This document shows positions 20,535-33,900 of a stretch of DNA of 64,000 nt, piece after piece; the stretch's first letter is position 1; the number at the start of each line of letters is the position of its first letter. The notes below the pieces were generated by a model, which was given only the letters and a program-made list of their open reading frames with translations, was not told the origin of the DNA and ran no database searches. A program made the position numbers and the translations under genes. The stretch is taken from contig NC_064038.1 in NCBI RefSeq assembly GCF_932526225.1, positions 13,641,070 through 13,705,069 of the forward strand, written 5' to 3'. The stretch comes from Nematostella vectensis (taxonomy: Eukaryota; Cnidaria; Anthozoa; Actiniaria; Edwardsiidae).

Positions 20535-20804
20535 CCCATTGCGTCATTTTAAGATTCTTTAAACCGAGACTTGTGCTGAGTCTGAAGTCGTATGTTCGTA
20601 TATCATATCAGCGGCGAAAAGGTTTCCACATCTGGGTCCTCGGACACTCTAATTTAATATGCATAATTGGGTGATGACGTCATATATACGGCGCTTTTTG
20701 CAGCTAGCGTTTTCTTGAGTCCTCGCTGTTTCTTGTCAGCGGTTGTTATTTTGCATATGATTCTAACTGTTCTTATTATTTCATTTGGTTGTCCGTTGTG
20801 TCTA

Positions 20805-20920
20805 TCAATGGCGTCTCCGCCCGCTTATGGAGCACGTTTGACAGCACCACTTCCGGTAGACATCACACATGCCTCGTGCCAGCACTTGATTGCAATAAGA
20901 CAGCCTGTCCTTGCAGGACT
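20805..20920 (-). CDS. Last exon: PLAC domain and stop
   Basis: On the minus strand, after CCTCTAG, it reads (E)SCKDRLSYCNQVLARGMC, then DVYRKWCCQTCSISGRRRH and TGA (20807-20805). Six Cys in the pattern C..(6)C..(8)C..(7)CC..C is the PLAC (protease and lacunin) domain, normally the C terminus of ADAMTSL proteins, papilin and some ADAMTS enzymes. The phase 1 acceptor fits the donor of the preceding TSP1 exon. Confidence 0.9.
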
Positions 20921-21871
20921 CTAGAGGAAAACACGGGTGGTTATCAACATAGTGACAGGATTATCACAAAACTTGATTGACATCAGTATCGTCACTTCGT
21001 CATTATGAACTACCAACATCACCACCATCATCATCGCCTCCCACCATCATCACCATCATCACCGTCATCACCACCATCACCACCATCATCGCCGCAACCA
21101 TCATAATCATCATCGTCGTCACCACCACCATTACCATCATCACCACCATCACTATTATTACGATACAATATCAATTATTACCATTATTACTAGAAGTTTC
21201 TAACAGAAAGTGAAGTGCTCGCTGCAAGAGACTATGGAGGAGTCAGAAAAAAAGGCACTTGTTGTACGTTTAAGTCATGGGGTGGGGATGATATGTATTT
21301 AATACAAAGAATTATTTCAAACTCAACTTTTAATGAACTTCGATATAAACTGTTAACTTTTACAAGTTTGAGGTAATTGTTTAGCTCACGGCCTTTATTT
21401 CCGAAGGTTGACCAAAATACCTCAATATTGCAGATTTGAGTTATTCACGCGTTAAATAGTATCCATACGAACCACATACCATTTGGAAGATGAAAATATA
21501 AAGAACTATAACATTATTTTTCTTCCTTTTTTACTATGCGATCCGCGCTATCGTAGCCACCATGACCGTTTTGTGAGGATGCGATAACTTAGCCAACACT
21601 AGCCAACCAATACTAACACCTTTTTGTGTTGACTGATAGGGGTAGTTTTAGGGGGATCAACCAATAAGCCACTCTCCAGATGTGAAAAAGCTGTAATTTT
21701 AAGGAAATTACAAGCAAAACTGTTGTAAGCAGCAGACTGTAGCAGAGCCGTCGCTAGAAAGATAAGACACCGCAGTGCATTATTGGAAACTTCAAGGCCA
21801 GATCTACCAAGACCAAACCTATAAATTCTGAAAGGTTATATGGACTTGAAAATGTCGGTGTACTATTCTAC

Positions 21872-21945
<74 letters not shown>

Positions 21946-24900
21946 TTTGTACAAATACCTTGGATGCATGGTTCAGCGGTGCATGGCGTGATTGCATTGG
22001 GCATGTCGGAAAAGTTACACAGGCCAGGGGCAGGTAAGAGCCCGCGGTAAAACACGCAGCGGACTTTCCGTGTTCGAATCCCTTGCTGACCACATTTCGC
22101 CGGGCACTAACCCCAAAAAGAAGATAAACAAATTTAAGATAATAGTACTGTTATTAGTATAATTTCTATCATTACTATTCCTACTATTATTACTAGCAAT
22201 AATGCAGGTAATATTATGATGAGCTCAACAAAATACCTTAACAAGATTCTTAACAGCCTATTTGTTTTCAGTAATCGTCTCAATTCATTGTGAATTTATT
22301 CTTTTTTTTTTCAAGTACAAAATATGGCGTCGGACATCTAGCTAAACACAATATTTCAATAAAATACCGCATAAGGTGGCAAAATCAGAATATGTATGGA
22401 TATATTTTTCTGTACGTGTAGTAGCGCATACAACGAACCCCCCTCCGAAACACGTTGAAATGGCTTATGTCATCATTTGAATATGTTCTGAGGCCGAAAA
22501 TATCCATTTTTAAAGCTGCTGGGAAAAAATATTTGTTTCTTTTTCCCTGGAGGGACCATTCTTTTTTTCCCAGCAAGCATTGGATAGGAATTTTTTCCGA
22601 GCCAGCAGTGGTTAAGCATTTTAGCACATCAGTAATTTCTCGTATAACAAATCGTGACGTTGTTTTTCCCAAGCAACCGCTCCAGCGCCCCAAAAAATAT
22701 CCCCAGTACAACTTGTTCGACTCCACAAAGTTTGCCAGCAAAATCATTTGGGACGATTTTTTTCCCAGCAAGCAAGGGGTCTAACATCTTTCCAGCCAGT
22801 AAAAAAATAGGCTGCGGAACAGATCCGTTTTGTGCCCTTGTGTTCATAACGCTCAAACGTATCACCACGACGCACACCTTTTCCCAAGCAGACGCCACCC
22901 AGATGGCCTCGCAGTTGCGCGAGTTGCATTGCCTTCTCAAGACGGGTCTCCGTAACATATTGCAGAGCTCGGCTGGTACCGAGTTATTCTTCTCATCTGT
23001 ACATTCTATGGTGCGATTCTGGAAACCTTTGAAACTTGCGTAGCAGTCCGCGCACTGATCAAACAAGGACAATATAGTTATTAGGTATTTATAGTACAGT
23101 GTAACCTGGATTTTACGATACATTTTCTTTTTCCCGAGGCACATCGTAAAATCCAGGTTCCACTGTTTGAGCCCGTATCTGAGTAAAACCGCTCTTTAGC
23201 TGCACAAAACGAGTTGCTAGATACTTTCAGAAATAAAACTTAACAAAAAGGTGAAGATAATGTAATTCCAAGAGAAAAAAACAGGAGCTCTATTTACGGG
23301 GATATAAATCTTTTAAAGTCTTAATGTAAAAAAAAACATGGCTGTACATAAGCCCGATGTAAAATATCTTTTAGGAATTTCGAAATAGAAATAAGTACGG
23401 AGTAAATGATTTCGGTAATGGTTGATAAGTAAAAAGTTGGGATATCTTACCTCAGTCCAAGGAGAAATGTACCATTGTCCTGGAAAAAGAAATACCACCA
23501 CCATTTTATTATCAAATAACCATAATTTCCATCGTAAGATAGCCATAACCATTACCATTACGAATATGAAATCACTAAAGCAATAACTGATAGCGAACTC
23601 ACCAACGATGCGCTCCCTGACGCTCAGGTCAACGCCCCCGCCGTCCTCCCCCGCCGTGTTCTTTACGTAACAGAAGTACTCGCCCGCGTGTTGGAGCTGG
23701 ATGTCCCGGATCATAATGACCCCGCCCACGATCACTTGACGACTGTCATTACTGATTTTCAGGCCGTTCCGCAACCACTGAATGGCCGGAAGTGGTCTAC
23801 CGCTGACCGGGCACCCGATGATCAGATTGGCCCCTCGCTCCACGGCGGCTTGCCGTATCTGCTGCCGGCGAATGCTGAGTCGGGTGATCGAGGAGTATCG
23901 TTTGTGCAAGAGCTTGGAGTGTTGCACCAGGATAGCGTCCGCAAAGAAGTTATCAAGAATCGAAGGCGGGACTTGGAAAGAAAGTGGAAGGAATTGTTAT
24001 TGCTGTCCAACGTCACCTACCACAGTTCAGGCTGTCAGAAGCCCGCTAAGCTTTAACGGAGGTCTGTCACACTTGTCCGTGATACACGCTTTTCGCTGTA
24101 TTATATCAATTGTTTCTGCATTTTACTTATATTTCTCAAAACGTCAGTGCTCCTAATCGTCACGTTTTACCTACCTCGCTTTAGTAATCTAGTTGTCACG
24201 CGTCACGCCTTACCTAACACCGTCACGTTAGTACTCCTGCTCGTCACGCCATACGCGTTACGCGCGACGCACGTGTAGTTGCCTTCGTCCATAAAGTCCA
24301 CGTTCTCTAGTTCCAAGGTTCCGTCCGGTAGCACGGTCAGGTCGGCCTTACGCTCGCTTCCCACCACGTACCACGTGACACTAGGCTTAGGGGACCCGTA
24401 AGCGGCGCAGCGGATGCGGAGGGTGGAACCTCGGACCACGGTGGCGAGAGAGTCTAGCTTGTCCACGCGAGGACGTGTGAACTTGTTAGCGCCTTGCCAA
24501 TGGCCGGGGATGTCGGGTGCCACTGAGGAGATGATAGGATCAAGACACAGCACAACACACATTGAATACGGACAGTCCGCATCTTAGAAACGATAGACAC
24601 ATTAATCAGTCTACCTCCTAAGATAAGTGATCCCTAGTCCCTTACGCGATAGACAAACAGCACTTTTTAATACGTAGACTTTTTGCTACGCAGGCTACCG
24701 ATATTGAGATGTGTGATTCCCTCGTCCCTTCCGCGATAGACAAACAGCACTTTTCGCGCGGTCATAATCTAGCTCATCGAACTTCGAAACGTCGTTTCTT
24801 GGTTTCTTTGCGCTCACGACAAACAGGAACGCTTGCTACGCAGGCTACCGATATTGAGATGTGTGATTCCCTCATCCCACCCGCGATAAACAGATTAATC

Positions 24901-27900
24901 ATCCTATCTCCGGTATTAAGATAAATGATCCCCTCGTCCCGTCCCGCGATAAACAAATTAATCATCCTATCTCCGGTATTAAGATAAGTAATCCCCTCGT
25001 CCCGTCCAGCGATAAACAGATTAATCATCCTATCTCCGGTATTAAGATAAGTGATCCCCCCGTCCTGTCCCGCGATAAACAGATTAATCATCCTATCACT
25101 GGTATTAAGATAAGTGATCCTCTCGTCCCACCCGCGATAAACAGATTAATCATCCTATCTCCGGTATTAAGATAAGTGATCCCCTCGTCCCGTTCCGCGA
25201 TAAACAGATTAATCATCATACCTCCGGTATAAAGATAAGTGATCCCCTCGTCCTGTCCCGCGATAAACAGATTAATCATCCTATCACTGGTATTAAGATA
25301 AGTGATCCTCTCGTCCCACCCGCGATAAACAGATTAATCATCCTATCTCCGGTATTAAGATAAGTGATCCCCTCGTCCCGTCCCGCGATAAACAGATTAA
25401 TCATCATACCTCCGGTATAAAGATAAGTGATCCCCTCGTCCTGTCCCGCGATAAACAGATTAATCATCCTATCACTGGTATTAAGATAAGTGATCCCCTC
25501 GTCCCGTCCCGCGATAAACAGATTAATCATCCTACCTCCGATATTAAGATAAGTGATCCTCTCGTCCCGTCCCGCGATAAACAGATTAATCATCATACCA
25601 CCGGTATAAAGATAAGTGATCCCCTCGTCCCGTCCCGCGATAAACAGATTAATCATCATACCACCGGTATAAAGATAAGTGATCCCCTCGTCCCGTCCCG
25701 CGATAAACAGATTAATCATCCTACCTCCGATATTAAGATAAGTGATCCCCTCGTCCCGTCCCGCGATAAACAGATTAATCATCCTACCTCCGATATTAAG
25801 ATAAATGATCCCCTCGTCCCGTCCCGCGATAAACAGATTAATCATCCGATCTCCGGTATTAAGATAAGTGATCCCCTCTTCCCGCCCCGCGATAAAGAGA
25901 TTAATCATCAGATCTCCGATATTAAGATAAGTGATCCCCTCGTCCCGTCCCGCGATAAACAGATTAATCATCCTACCTCCGATATTAAGATAAGTGATCC
26001 CCTCGTCCCGTCCCGCGATAAACAGATTAATCATCCTATCACTGGTATTAAGATAAGTGATCCCCTCGTCCCGTCCCGCGATAAACAGATTAATCATCCT
26101 ACCTCCGATATTAAGATAAGTGATCCCCTCGTCCCGTCCCGCGATAAACAGATTAATCATCCTATCACTGGTATTAAGATAAGTGATTCCCTCGTCCTGT
26201 CCCGCGATAAACAGATTAATCATCCTACCTCCGATATTAAGATAAGTGATCCCCTCGTCCTGCCCCGCGATAAACAGATTAATCATCCTATCACTGGTAT
26301 TAAGATAAGTGATCCCCTCGTCCTGTCCCGCGATAAACAGATAATTCATCCTACCTCCGATATTAAGATAAGTGATCCCCTCGTCCCGTCCCGCGATAAA
26401 CAGATTAATCATCCTACCTCCGATATTAAGATAAGTGATCCCCTCGTCCTGCCCCGCGATAAACAGATTAATCATCCTATCACTGGTATTAAGATAAGTG
26501 ATCCCCTCGTCCTGTCCCGCGATAAACAGATTAATCATCCTACCTCCGATATTAAGATAAGTGATCCCCTCGTCCCGTCCCGCGATGTTGGTCGCCACGC
26601 ACACATATTGCGCTGCGTCTACCTGTGCGGTGCGGTCAATAGCCAAAGACATGTCACTGCGCAGGTGCATGTAGCGGTCCAATGGGGTTATGAGCTGCCA
26701 CCGCTGGGATCCCTCGGGTATCCGGTACCACGTGATGTTAGGCTCCGGCTTCCCAGTAACCTCGCACCGGATGGTGATGGTCACGCCGCGGGGAATGGTT
26801 ACTATGGCACCGGTCGTTATGGACAGAAGTTCCCGGATGTCTGTGACTTCAAAGCTGCCTTTGACGTTGATGATTACGGGAGGTTCTGCAGTGAGATTTT
26901 TAGTAGAACTAAGTGACCAAGCGGTACTTTTGATCCATTGACTTGTTGCTTAATATTTTAGTCTTGCCATATTTAGACGTCTAAAAAACTCGAAACTCTT
27001 TGATGGTAGCCGGATTCCAACCGGTCAACCAAAATGGCGACTGCGCCCCGGCGCATTGCTAATCTCTGTTTAAAACACCAAGTTCAACGCCTGCTAGCAT
27101 TCTATCTACAAGCGCGTAAATGGAACAATAATTCCTCCTGAATTATTTGTTTAAATTCCAATTGTTAGTGAGATGTGCTTACTTGTGACAGTGATTGACA
27201 TGTTATTGACGTCTGTCCCCATGGGGTTGACTGCTGTGCATGTGTAGCTGCCCTCGTCGCCCGGCTGTATGTCCCGGATGATCAGACTTGTGCAGTTCGC
27301 TTCGTACTTTAAGTCTGGCGTGATTGGTTCGCCATCTTTAAACCACGATATAATTGGCTTGGGGAAGCCTTCCGTCGGACACGTGATCACAACTGTGGAG
27401 TTCTGGATTGTTGTCAAGGTCGTTCCTATGGGGACGGTGACGTCACGCCTGACGTTATTGATGCGTGTCCTGACGGTCTTAATGTTTGGCTTGCTCAAAG
27501 CTGAGTGTGTAAATAGGGAGTAAGTAAAAGTACACATTTACACTATCAATTCTTATAACCGTTAATGAAGTTAGAAAACTACTTGCGGTACAAACCCTTA
27601 ACAGTGAGCTCAGTAGAAGCCGCGGCCTTCCCTCCCACATTACTAGCAGTGCACGTATACTCCTCCATGTCAGCGGGCTCAAGATTCAAAATGCGAAGAG
27701 AAGTGCCTATAAGTGTATGATCAGCCAGCCCGCTGATTGGCTGAGAGCCTCGTCTCCAGGTCACTACCGGTTGAGGGTGGCCGGTAGCGTTACAATGGAG
27801 AACTAGGGACGAGCCGGTTAGAAGCACGATACTTTTTCCAATGTCCTGATTGGCGGATTCAGGTTGTGTAGCGATGTGGTCCGAGGTGGCTCTGGCTATA

Positions 27901-30900
27901 GACGGCATGATAGGGTCTGAAAGACATGATTTGTCATATATAGACGGCATGATGGGGTCTGAAAGACATGATTTGTCTTATATAGACAGCATGATGGGGT
28001 CTGAGACACATTTTTTGTCATATATAGACGGCATGATGGGGTCTGAAACACATTATTTGTCATATATAGACGGCATGATAGGGTCTGAAAGACATGATTT
28101 GTGATATATAGACGGCATGATAGGGTCTGACATAAGACATGATTTGTCTTATATAAACGGCATGATAGGGTCTGAAAGACATGATTGGTCTTATATAGAC
28201 GGCATGATAGGGTCTTAAAGACATGATTTGTCTTATATAGACGGCATGATGGGGTCTGAAAGACATGATTTGTCATATATAGACGGCATGATAGGGTGTG
28301 AAAGACATGATTTGTCTTATATAGAAGGCATGATGTCTGAAAGACATTATTCGTCATATATAGACGGCATGATGGGGTCTGAAAGACATTATTCGTCATA
28401 TATAGACGGCATGATGGGGTCTAAAAGACATGATTGGTCTTATATAGACGGCATGATGGGGTCTGAAAGACATGATTGGTCTTATATAGACGGCATGATG
28501 GGGTCTAAAAGACATGATTGGTCTTATATAGACGGCATGATGGGGTCTGAAAGACATGATTTGTCATATATAGACGGCATGATGGGGTCTGAAAGACATG
28601 ATTGGTCTTATATAGACGGCATGATGGGGTCTGAAAGACATGATTGGTCTTATATAGACGGCATGATATGGTCTGAAAGACATGATTTGTCATATATAGA
28701 CGGCATGATGGGGTCTGAAACACATTATTTGTCATATATAGACGGCATGATGGGGTCTAAAAGACATGATTGGTCTTATATAGACGGCATGATGGGGTCT
28801 GAAAGACATGATTGGTCTTATATAGATGGCATGATATGGTCTGAAAGACATGATTTGTCATATATAGACGGCATGATGGGGTCTCATGATTAGTCTTATA
28901 TAGACGGCATGATAGGGTCTAAAAGACATGATTGGTCTTATATAGATGGCATGATAGGGTGGCATGATGGGGTCTCATGATTGGTCTTATATAGACGGCA
29001 TGATGGGGTCTAAAAGACATGATTGGTTTTATATAGACGGCATGATGGGGTCTGAAAGACATGATTGGTCTTATATAGACGGCATGATATGGTCTGAAAC
29101 ACATTATTTGTCATATATAGACGGCATGATGGGGTCTCATGATTAGTCTTATATAGACGGCATGAGAGGGTCTAAAAGACATGATTGGTCTTATATAGAT
29201 GGCATGATAGGGTGGCATGATGGGGTCTCATGATTGGTCTTATATAGACGGCATGATGGGGTCTAAAAGACATGATTGGTTTTATATAGACGGCATGATA
29301 GGGTCTGAAAGACATGATTTGTCATATATAGACGGCATGATGGGGTCTGAAACACATTATTTGTCATATATAGACGGCATGATGGGGTCTGAAACATATT
29401 TTTTGTCATATACAGATGGCATGATGGGGTCTGAAAGACATGATTGGTCATATATAGACGGCATGATGGGGTCTGAAAGACATGATTGGTCTTATATAGA
29501 AGGCATGATGGGGTCTGAAAGACATGATTTGTGATATATAGATGACAGGATGGGGTCTGAAAGACATAATTGGTCATATATAGACGGCATGATGGGGTCT
29601 GAAAGACATGATTTGTGATATATAGACGGCATGTTGGGGTCTAAAAGACATGATTGGTCTTATATAGAAGGCATGATGGGGTCTGAAAGACATTATTTGT
29701 GATATATAGATGACAGGATGGGGTCTGAAAGACATAATTGGTCATATATAGACGGCATGATGGGGTCTGAAAGACATGATTTGTGATATATAGACGGCAT
29801 GTTGGGGTCTAAAAGACATGATTGGTCTTATATAGATGGAATGATAGGGTCTAAAAGACATGATCGGTCTTATATAGACGGCATGGATATTGCGTTAGTG
29901 CAGGCGTTCATAGAACAGTGCTTGGCAAATGCTCTTAACAAATCTTATTACTTGTCCTTTCCTACCTGTGACATTGACCATAGTCGAAGCGCTGGCTCGC
30001 CCCACAACGTTACTCGCAATACACGTGTAGTTTCCCGAGTCAGATGACATCACATTCCTTAGAACCAATCTCGGGCCTTGAACCGTAATCATCTTGCCAC
30101 CGTTCATCCACTCGATATCCGGAGGGGGGAGTCCACGGGCGGAGCAGTTCAGAGTGATGTCCACTCCGCTAAGAGAAGTGACCTGGCCGCCTATCCGGAC
30201 GTCCACCGGTTTCATGTCCGACTTTTCCACCTTGTCTGTTGTGCGCTGAATTATTGGTACTTCAGCGGCTGAAAAACTGTATTTTAGTGACATCACTCCA
30301 AAAACTAGCCGAGATTGTTTATCCCCTAATTATTGTAAGTAATGCAGGCCCGTACCCAGGATTTTTCTTGGGGGGGGGGTGCGAAATCCGAAAAAGTGGA
30401 CCTAATTTTTCCCGGAGGGGGGAGGGGGGGGGGGGGGGGGGTGAGGGAGAGTTCTCTGATAAAAATCTAACCACCTCAGAAAGACCAAAAGTGGACTTTC
30501 GGCTGTTGTGTGTGTGTGTGTGTGTGGGGGGGGGGGGGATGCGTTCGCGCCCCCTGCACCCCCCCGGGTACGGGCCTGTAATGTTTATTTTTTTCTGGTA
30601 TTATTAAAGATATGCTGCAATTTTCATAATATCTGATACTTTCTGTTTTATAATACTCAATCGACTATAATAGTTGTTTGCGTATTATTTTGAGCATGCA
30701 AAACTACTCATGCTTCATCTTACCCGTTATAAAAAGGTTCTTGTAACTTAAGCATTATTTCAACCATGGAAACTCATGTATCATTACTCTGCCCGTTATA
30801 TAAAGGTTCTAATTACTTACGTAGTATCTCTACCACAGAGGACTGGCTGTCTTTCCCGATGCTGCTCTGCGCCGTGCAGGTATAGTATCCGCTGTCGTCC

Positions 30901-33900
30901 ACCTTAGCGTTCGTGATAATGAGGGTTTTATTCTCCAGGACCGGGTACTCTCCAGGATACAATCGAAGCCCGTCCTTACTCCAGAACACTTCCGGGCGAG
31001 GAACACCTGTTGCGTTACACTCTATGGACACTGTCACGCCCTCAATAGCGGTGACGTCACTTCCGACAGATATGGAGACTGGGTTCATGTTGTCCGTCGA
31101 CTTAGTGGAGCCTATTGTGGGGCGACTGATGCGAGGGAGCACTGGGTCTAAGGAAGGAATTTAGTTTTAATTTTATGTAAAAGTGTCACGCAATTTTTCC
31201 ATAGATGACAATTGTCACGTAAATAAAGGCAACAGGTCACAGTCGACACGTGGTTGGCTATAAGTCACAACGAACTTTAAAAAAGCACTTGTCACGCAAG
31301 CATGACTCACTAAACCATCGAAAATCATCACCGTCGAGCAATTGTCACTTTTCAATCATGCATTTTATCACTTACCGACAACCCTTATATTGGAGGACAC
31401 AGAATCCTCTCCGACAGGATTAGTCGCTGTGCACGTGAACACCCCGTGGTGGGATGCTGCTACTTGCTGTATAAGCAGAGACCCGTTACCGGGTGCCATG
31501 TACGAGCCGGCGCCGATCAACTCCCGACCGTCCTTTCGCCATATTATCGAAGGCTTCGGAACGCCGGTCGCCACGCAATCGATAGTTAGTCGGCTGCCGG
31601 TCAATACCGTGGCATTGTCGGCGATTCGTGCAATAGTCGGAGAACCATCGCCAAGTGGTATATCCCGAGGGGCGACAGGACGTTCAATAGTTGGCTTGGA
31701 TGGTTCTTTAAAACACAAACATCTTTATTACAAGGAGCTAACCATTTCATGAATGAAATAAGATCACAGTTTCATTTCTGCGAGATAACTATTTCGGGTC
31801 CTGTCTTTGTTTTCGCAAACTGTGTTCCCTTGTTTGTGGGAAAGGTTGGATCTAGTCACCGGTTGTGAAAATAGCATAAAATGACAAAGTTGTGGGGAAT
31901 AAGGTAAACCACAGTTATCCACACCGTTTGGACAACTGGCTGATTGACACCCCCCTCCCTAACCAAATCCCAAACCTAACAGTATAAATCATGCACACTC
32001 CAGCTATACCAGAGCAAAAGCTTCCCCCATCTCACAGAAATACCAACGAAAGTCTCAGTCGCTGTATATTTCAGGGATCAATTCTCTTAAGGCCATGTTG
32101 AGGTTTGTGATGCATTGAAGAAATGAAGTGAAAGAGTTGTGGCACATATTTCAAGGATCATAAAAACTCATGCAACACATATAATGTTTTAATGTGAAAC
32201 ATTTATGCTTCGATGCAACAATTGTAAAAAAATATATGTGGACAAAAAGACTCTACGTGTGGAAGAAACGGCCTGATACACCCTATGGTAGCTATAACCC
32301 GACACCGAGCCCTCCCTTCATAACGGGCGAGGAGGTGCATAACTGGGTCCCGAGTCACCCAATAACCCATCTAAATCCTTGTGTAATCCACCAAGACCCC
32401 ATACTGACCTATGACCTTGACTTGGCTAGAGATGTGATCTTTTCCTCGGCTGTTATTGGCTGTGCATGTGTACCGTCCGCTATCTGCCGGCCGCGCCCTC
32501 CTGAGGACCAGGGTCCCATTGTCGAATATAACATACCCCTCGCCCATAAGTACCCGCCCGTCTTTCACCCAGACAACAGATGGAAATGGGATCCCTGACA
32601 CCTCACAGTCGATCAAGAGAGGTGTATCAGTGATAACAGTTATGTTATCCCCGACGCTGACTTTCACTGGGCTACCGTCCCCGGGTGGGATGGTCTTGGT
32701 TTGATTTGTCTGCTTGATCCGAGGAGGGGTGGGGTCTAGAAATGATTGTGAACAACACCACAAATTAGCTAGAGCTTCATAACAATACACACATTGAGGT
32801 GCAGTCGTTACAGATTAATAATGTTGTGACTTCTAAGCCTGGTAATAGCTAATAACAAAAATATGCAGATGCTCTGTGGCTATTCCTACCTGTATACGTG
32901 AGTAGAAAACTCACCCATAGTGTTGAGAGTGGACGAGACCCGGTCCTCTTCGTGGCTATTCCTAGCTGTACACGTGTATCTACTCACCCATAGTGTTGAG
33001 AGTGGACGAGACCCGGTCCTCTCCGTGGCTATCCCTAGCTGTACACGTGTATCTACTCACCCATAGTGTTGAGAGTGGACGAGACCCGGTCCTCTCCGTG
33101 GCTATCCCTAGCTGTACACGTGTATCTACTCACCCATAGTGTTGAGAGTGGACGAGACCCGGTCCTCTCCGTGGCTATCCCTAGCTGTACACGTGTATCT
33201 ACTCACCCATAGTGCTGAGAGTGGACGAGACCCGGTCCTCCCCGTGGCTATTCCTAGCTGTACACGTGTATCTACTCACCCATAGTGTTGAGAGTGGACG
33301 AGACCCGGTCCTCTCCGTGGCTATCCCTAGCTGTACACGTGTATCTACTCACCCATAGTGTTAAGAGTGGACGAGACCCGGCCCTCTCCGTGGCTATTCC
33401 TAGCTGTACACGTGTATCTACTCACCCATAGTGTTGAGAGTGGACGAGACCCGGTCCTCTCCGTGGCTTTCCCTAGCTGTACACGTGTATCTACTCACCC
33501 ATAGTGTTGAGAGTGGACGAGACCCGGTCCTCTCCGTGGCTATCCCTAGCTGTACACGTGTATCTACTCACCCATAGTGTTGAGAGTGGACGAGACCCGG
33601 TCCTCTCCGTGGCTATCCCTAGCTGTACACGTGTATCTACTCACCCATAGTGTTGAGAGTGGACGAGACCCGGTCCTATTCGTGGCTTTCCCTAGCTGTA
33701 CACGTGTATCTACTCACCCATAGTGTTGAGAGTGGACGAGACCCGGTCCTCTCCGTGGCTTTCCCTAGCTGTACACGTGTATCTACTCACCCATAGTGTT
33801 GAGAGTGGACGAGACCCGGTCCTCTCCGTGGCTATTCCTAGCTGTACACGTGTTCCTACTCACCCATAGTGTTGAGAGTGGACGAGACCCGGTCCTCTCC

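Noticed and set aside
20789-20980. Plus-strand frame with a TSP1-like CNKTACP ending
   Set aside because: It is the antisense of the PLAC exon, has no suitable acceptor, and shows no other TSP1 residues in the right places.
21966-22092. tRNA-like A and B boxes (TGGTTCAGCGG, GTTCGAATCCC) suggesting a SINE on the plus strand
   Set aside because: The opposite strand is a complete TSP1 exon with correct phases and Cys spacing, joined to both neighbours. The boxes are coincidental.
25276-26542. Long minus-strand open frame (about 420 codons) through the 63-bp array
   Set aside because: The open frame follows from a 63-bp period without a stop in one frame. It is not annotated as coding beyond the first donor, although in-frame use of distal donors is listed as a finding.
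27896-29577. Open frames of up to 221 codons on both strands in the 42-bp array
   Set aside because: Opposite strands are open at once with 14-residue repeats (YIDGMMGSERHDLS; MTNHVFQTPSCRLY). This is a property of the period, and the array is explained as splice-acceptor copies.
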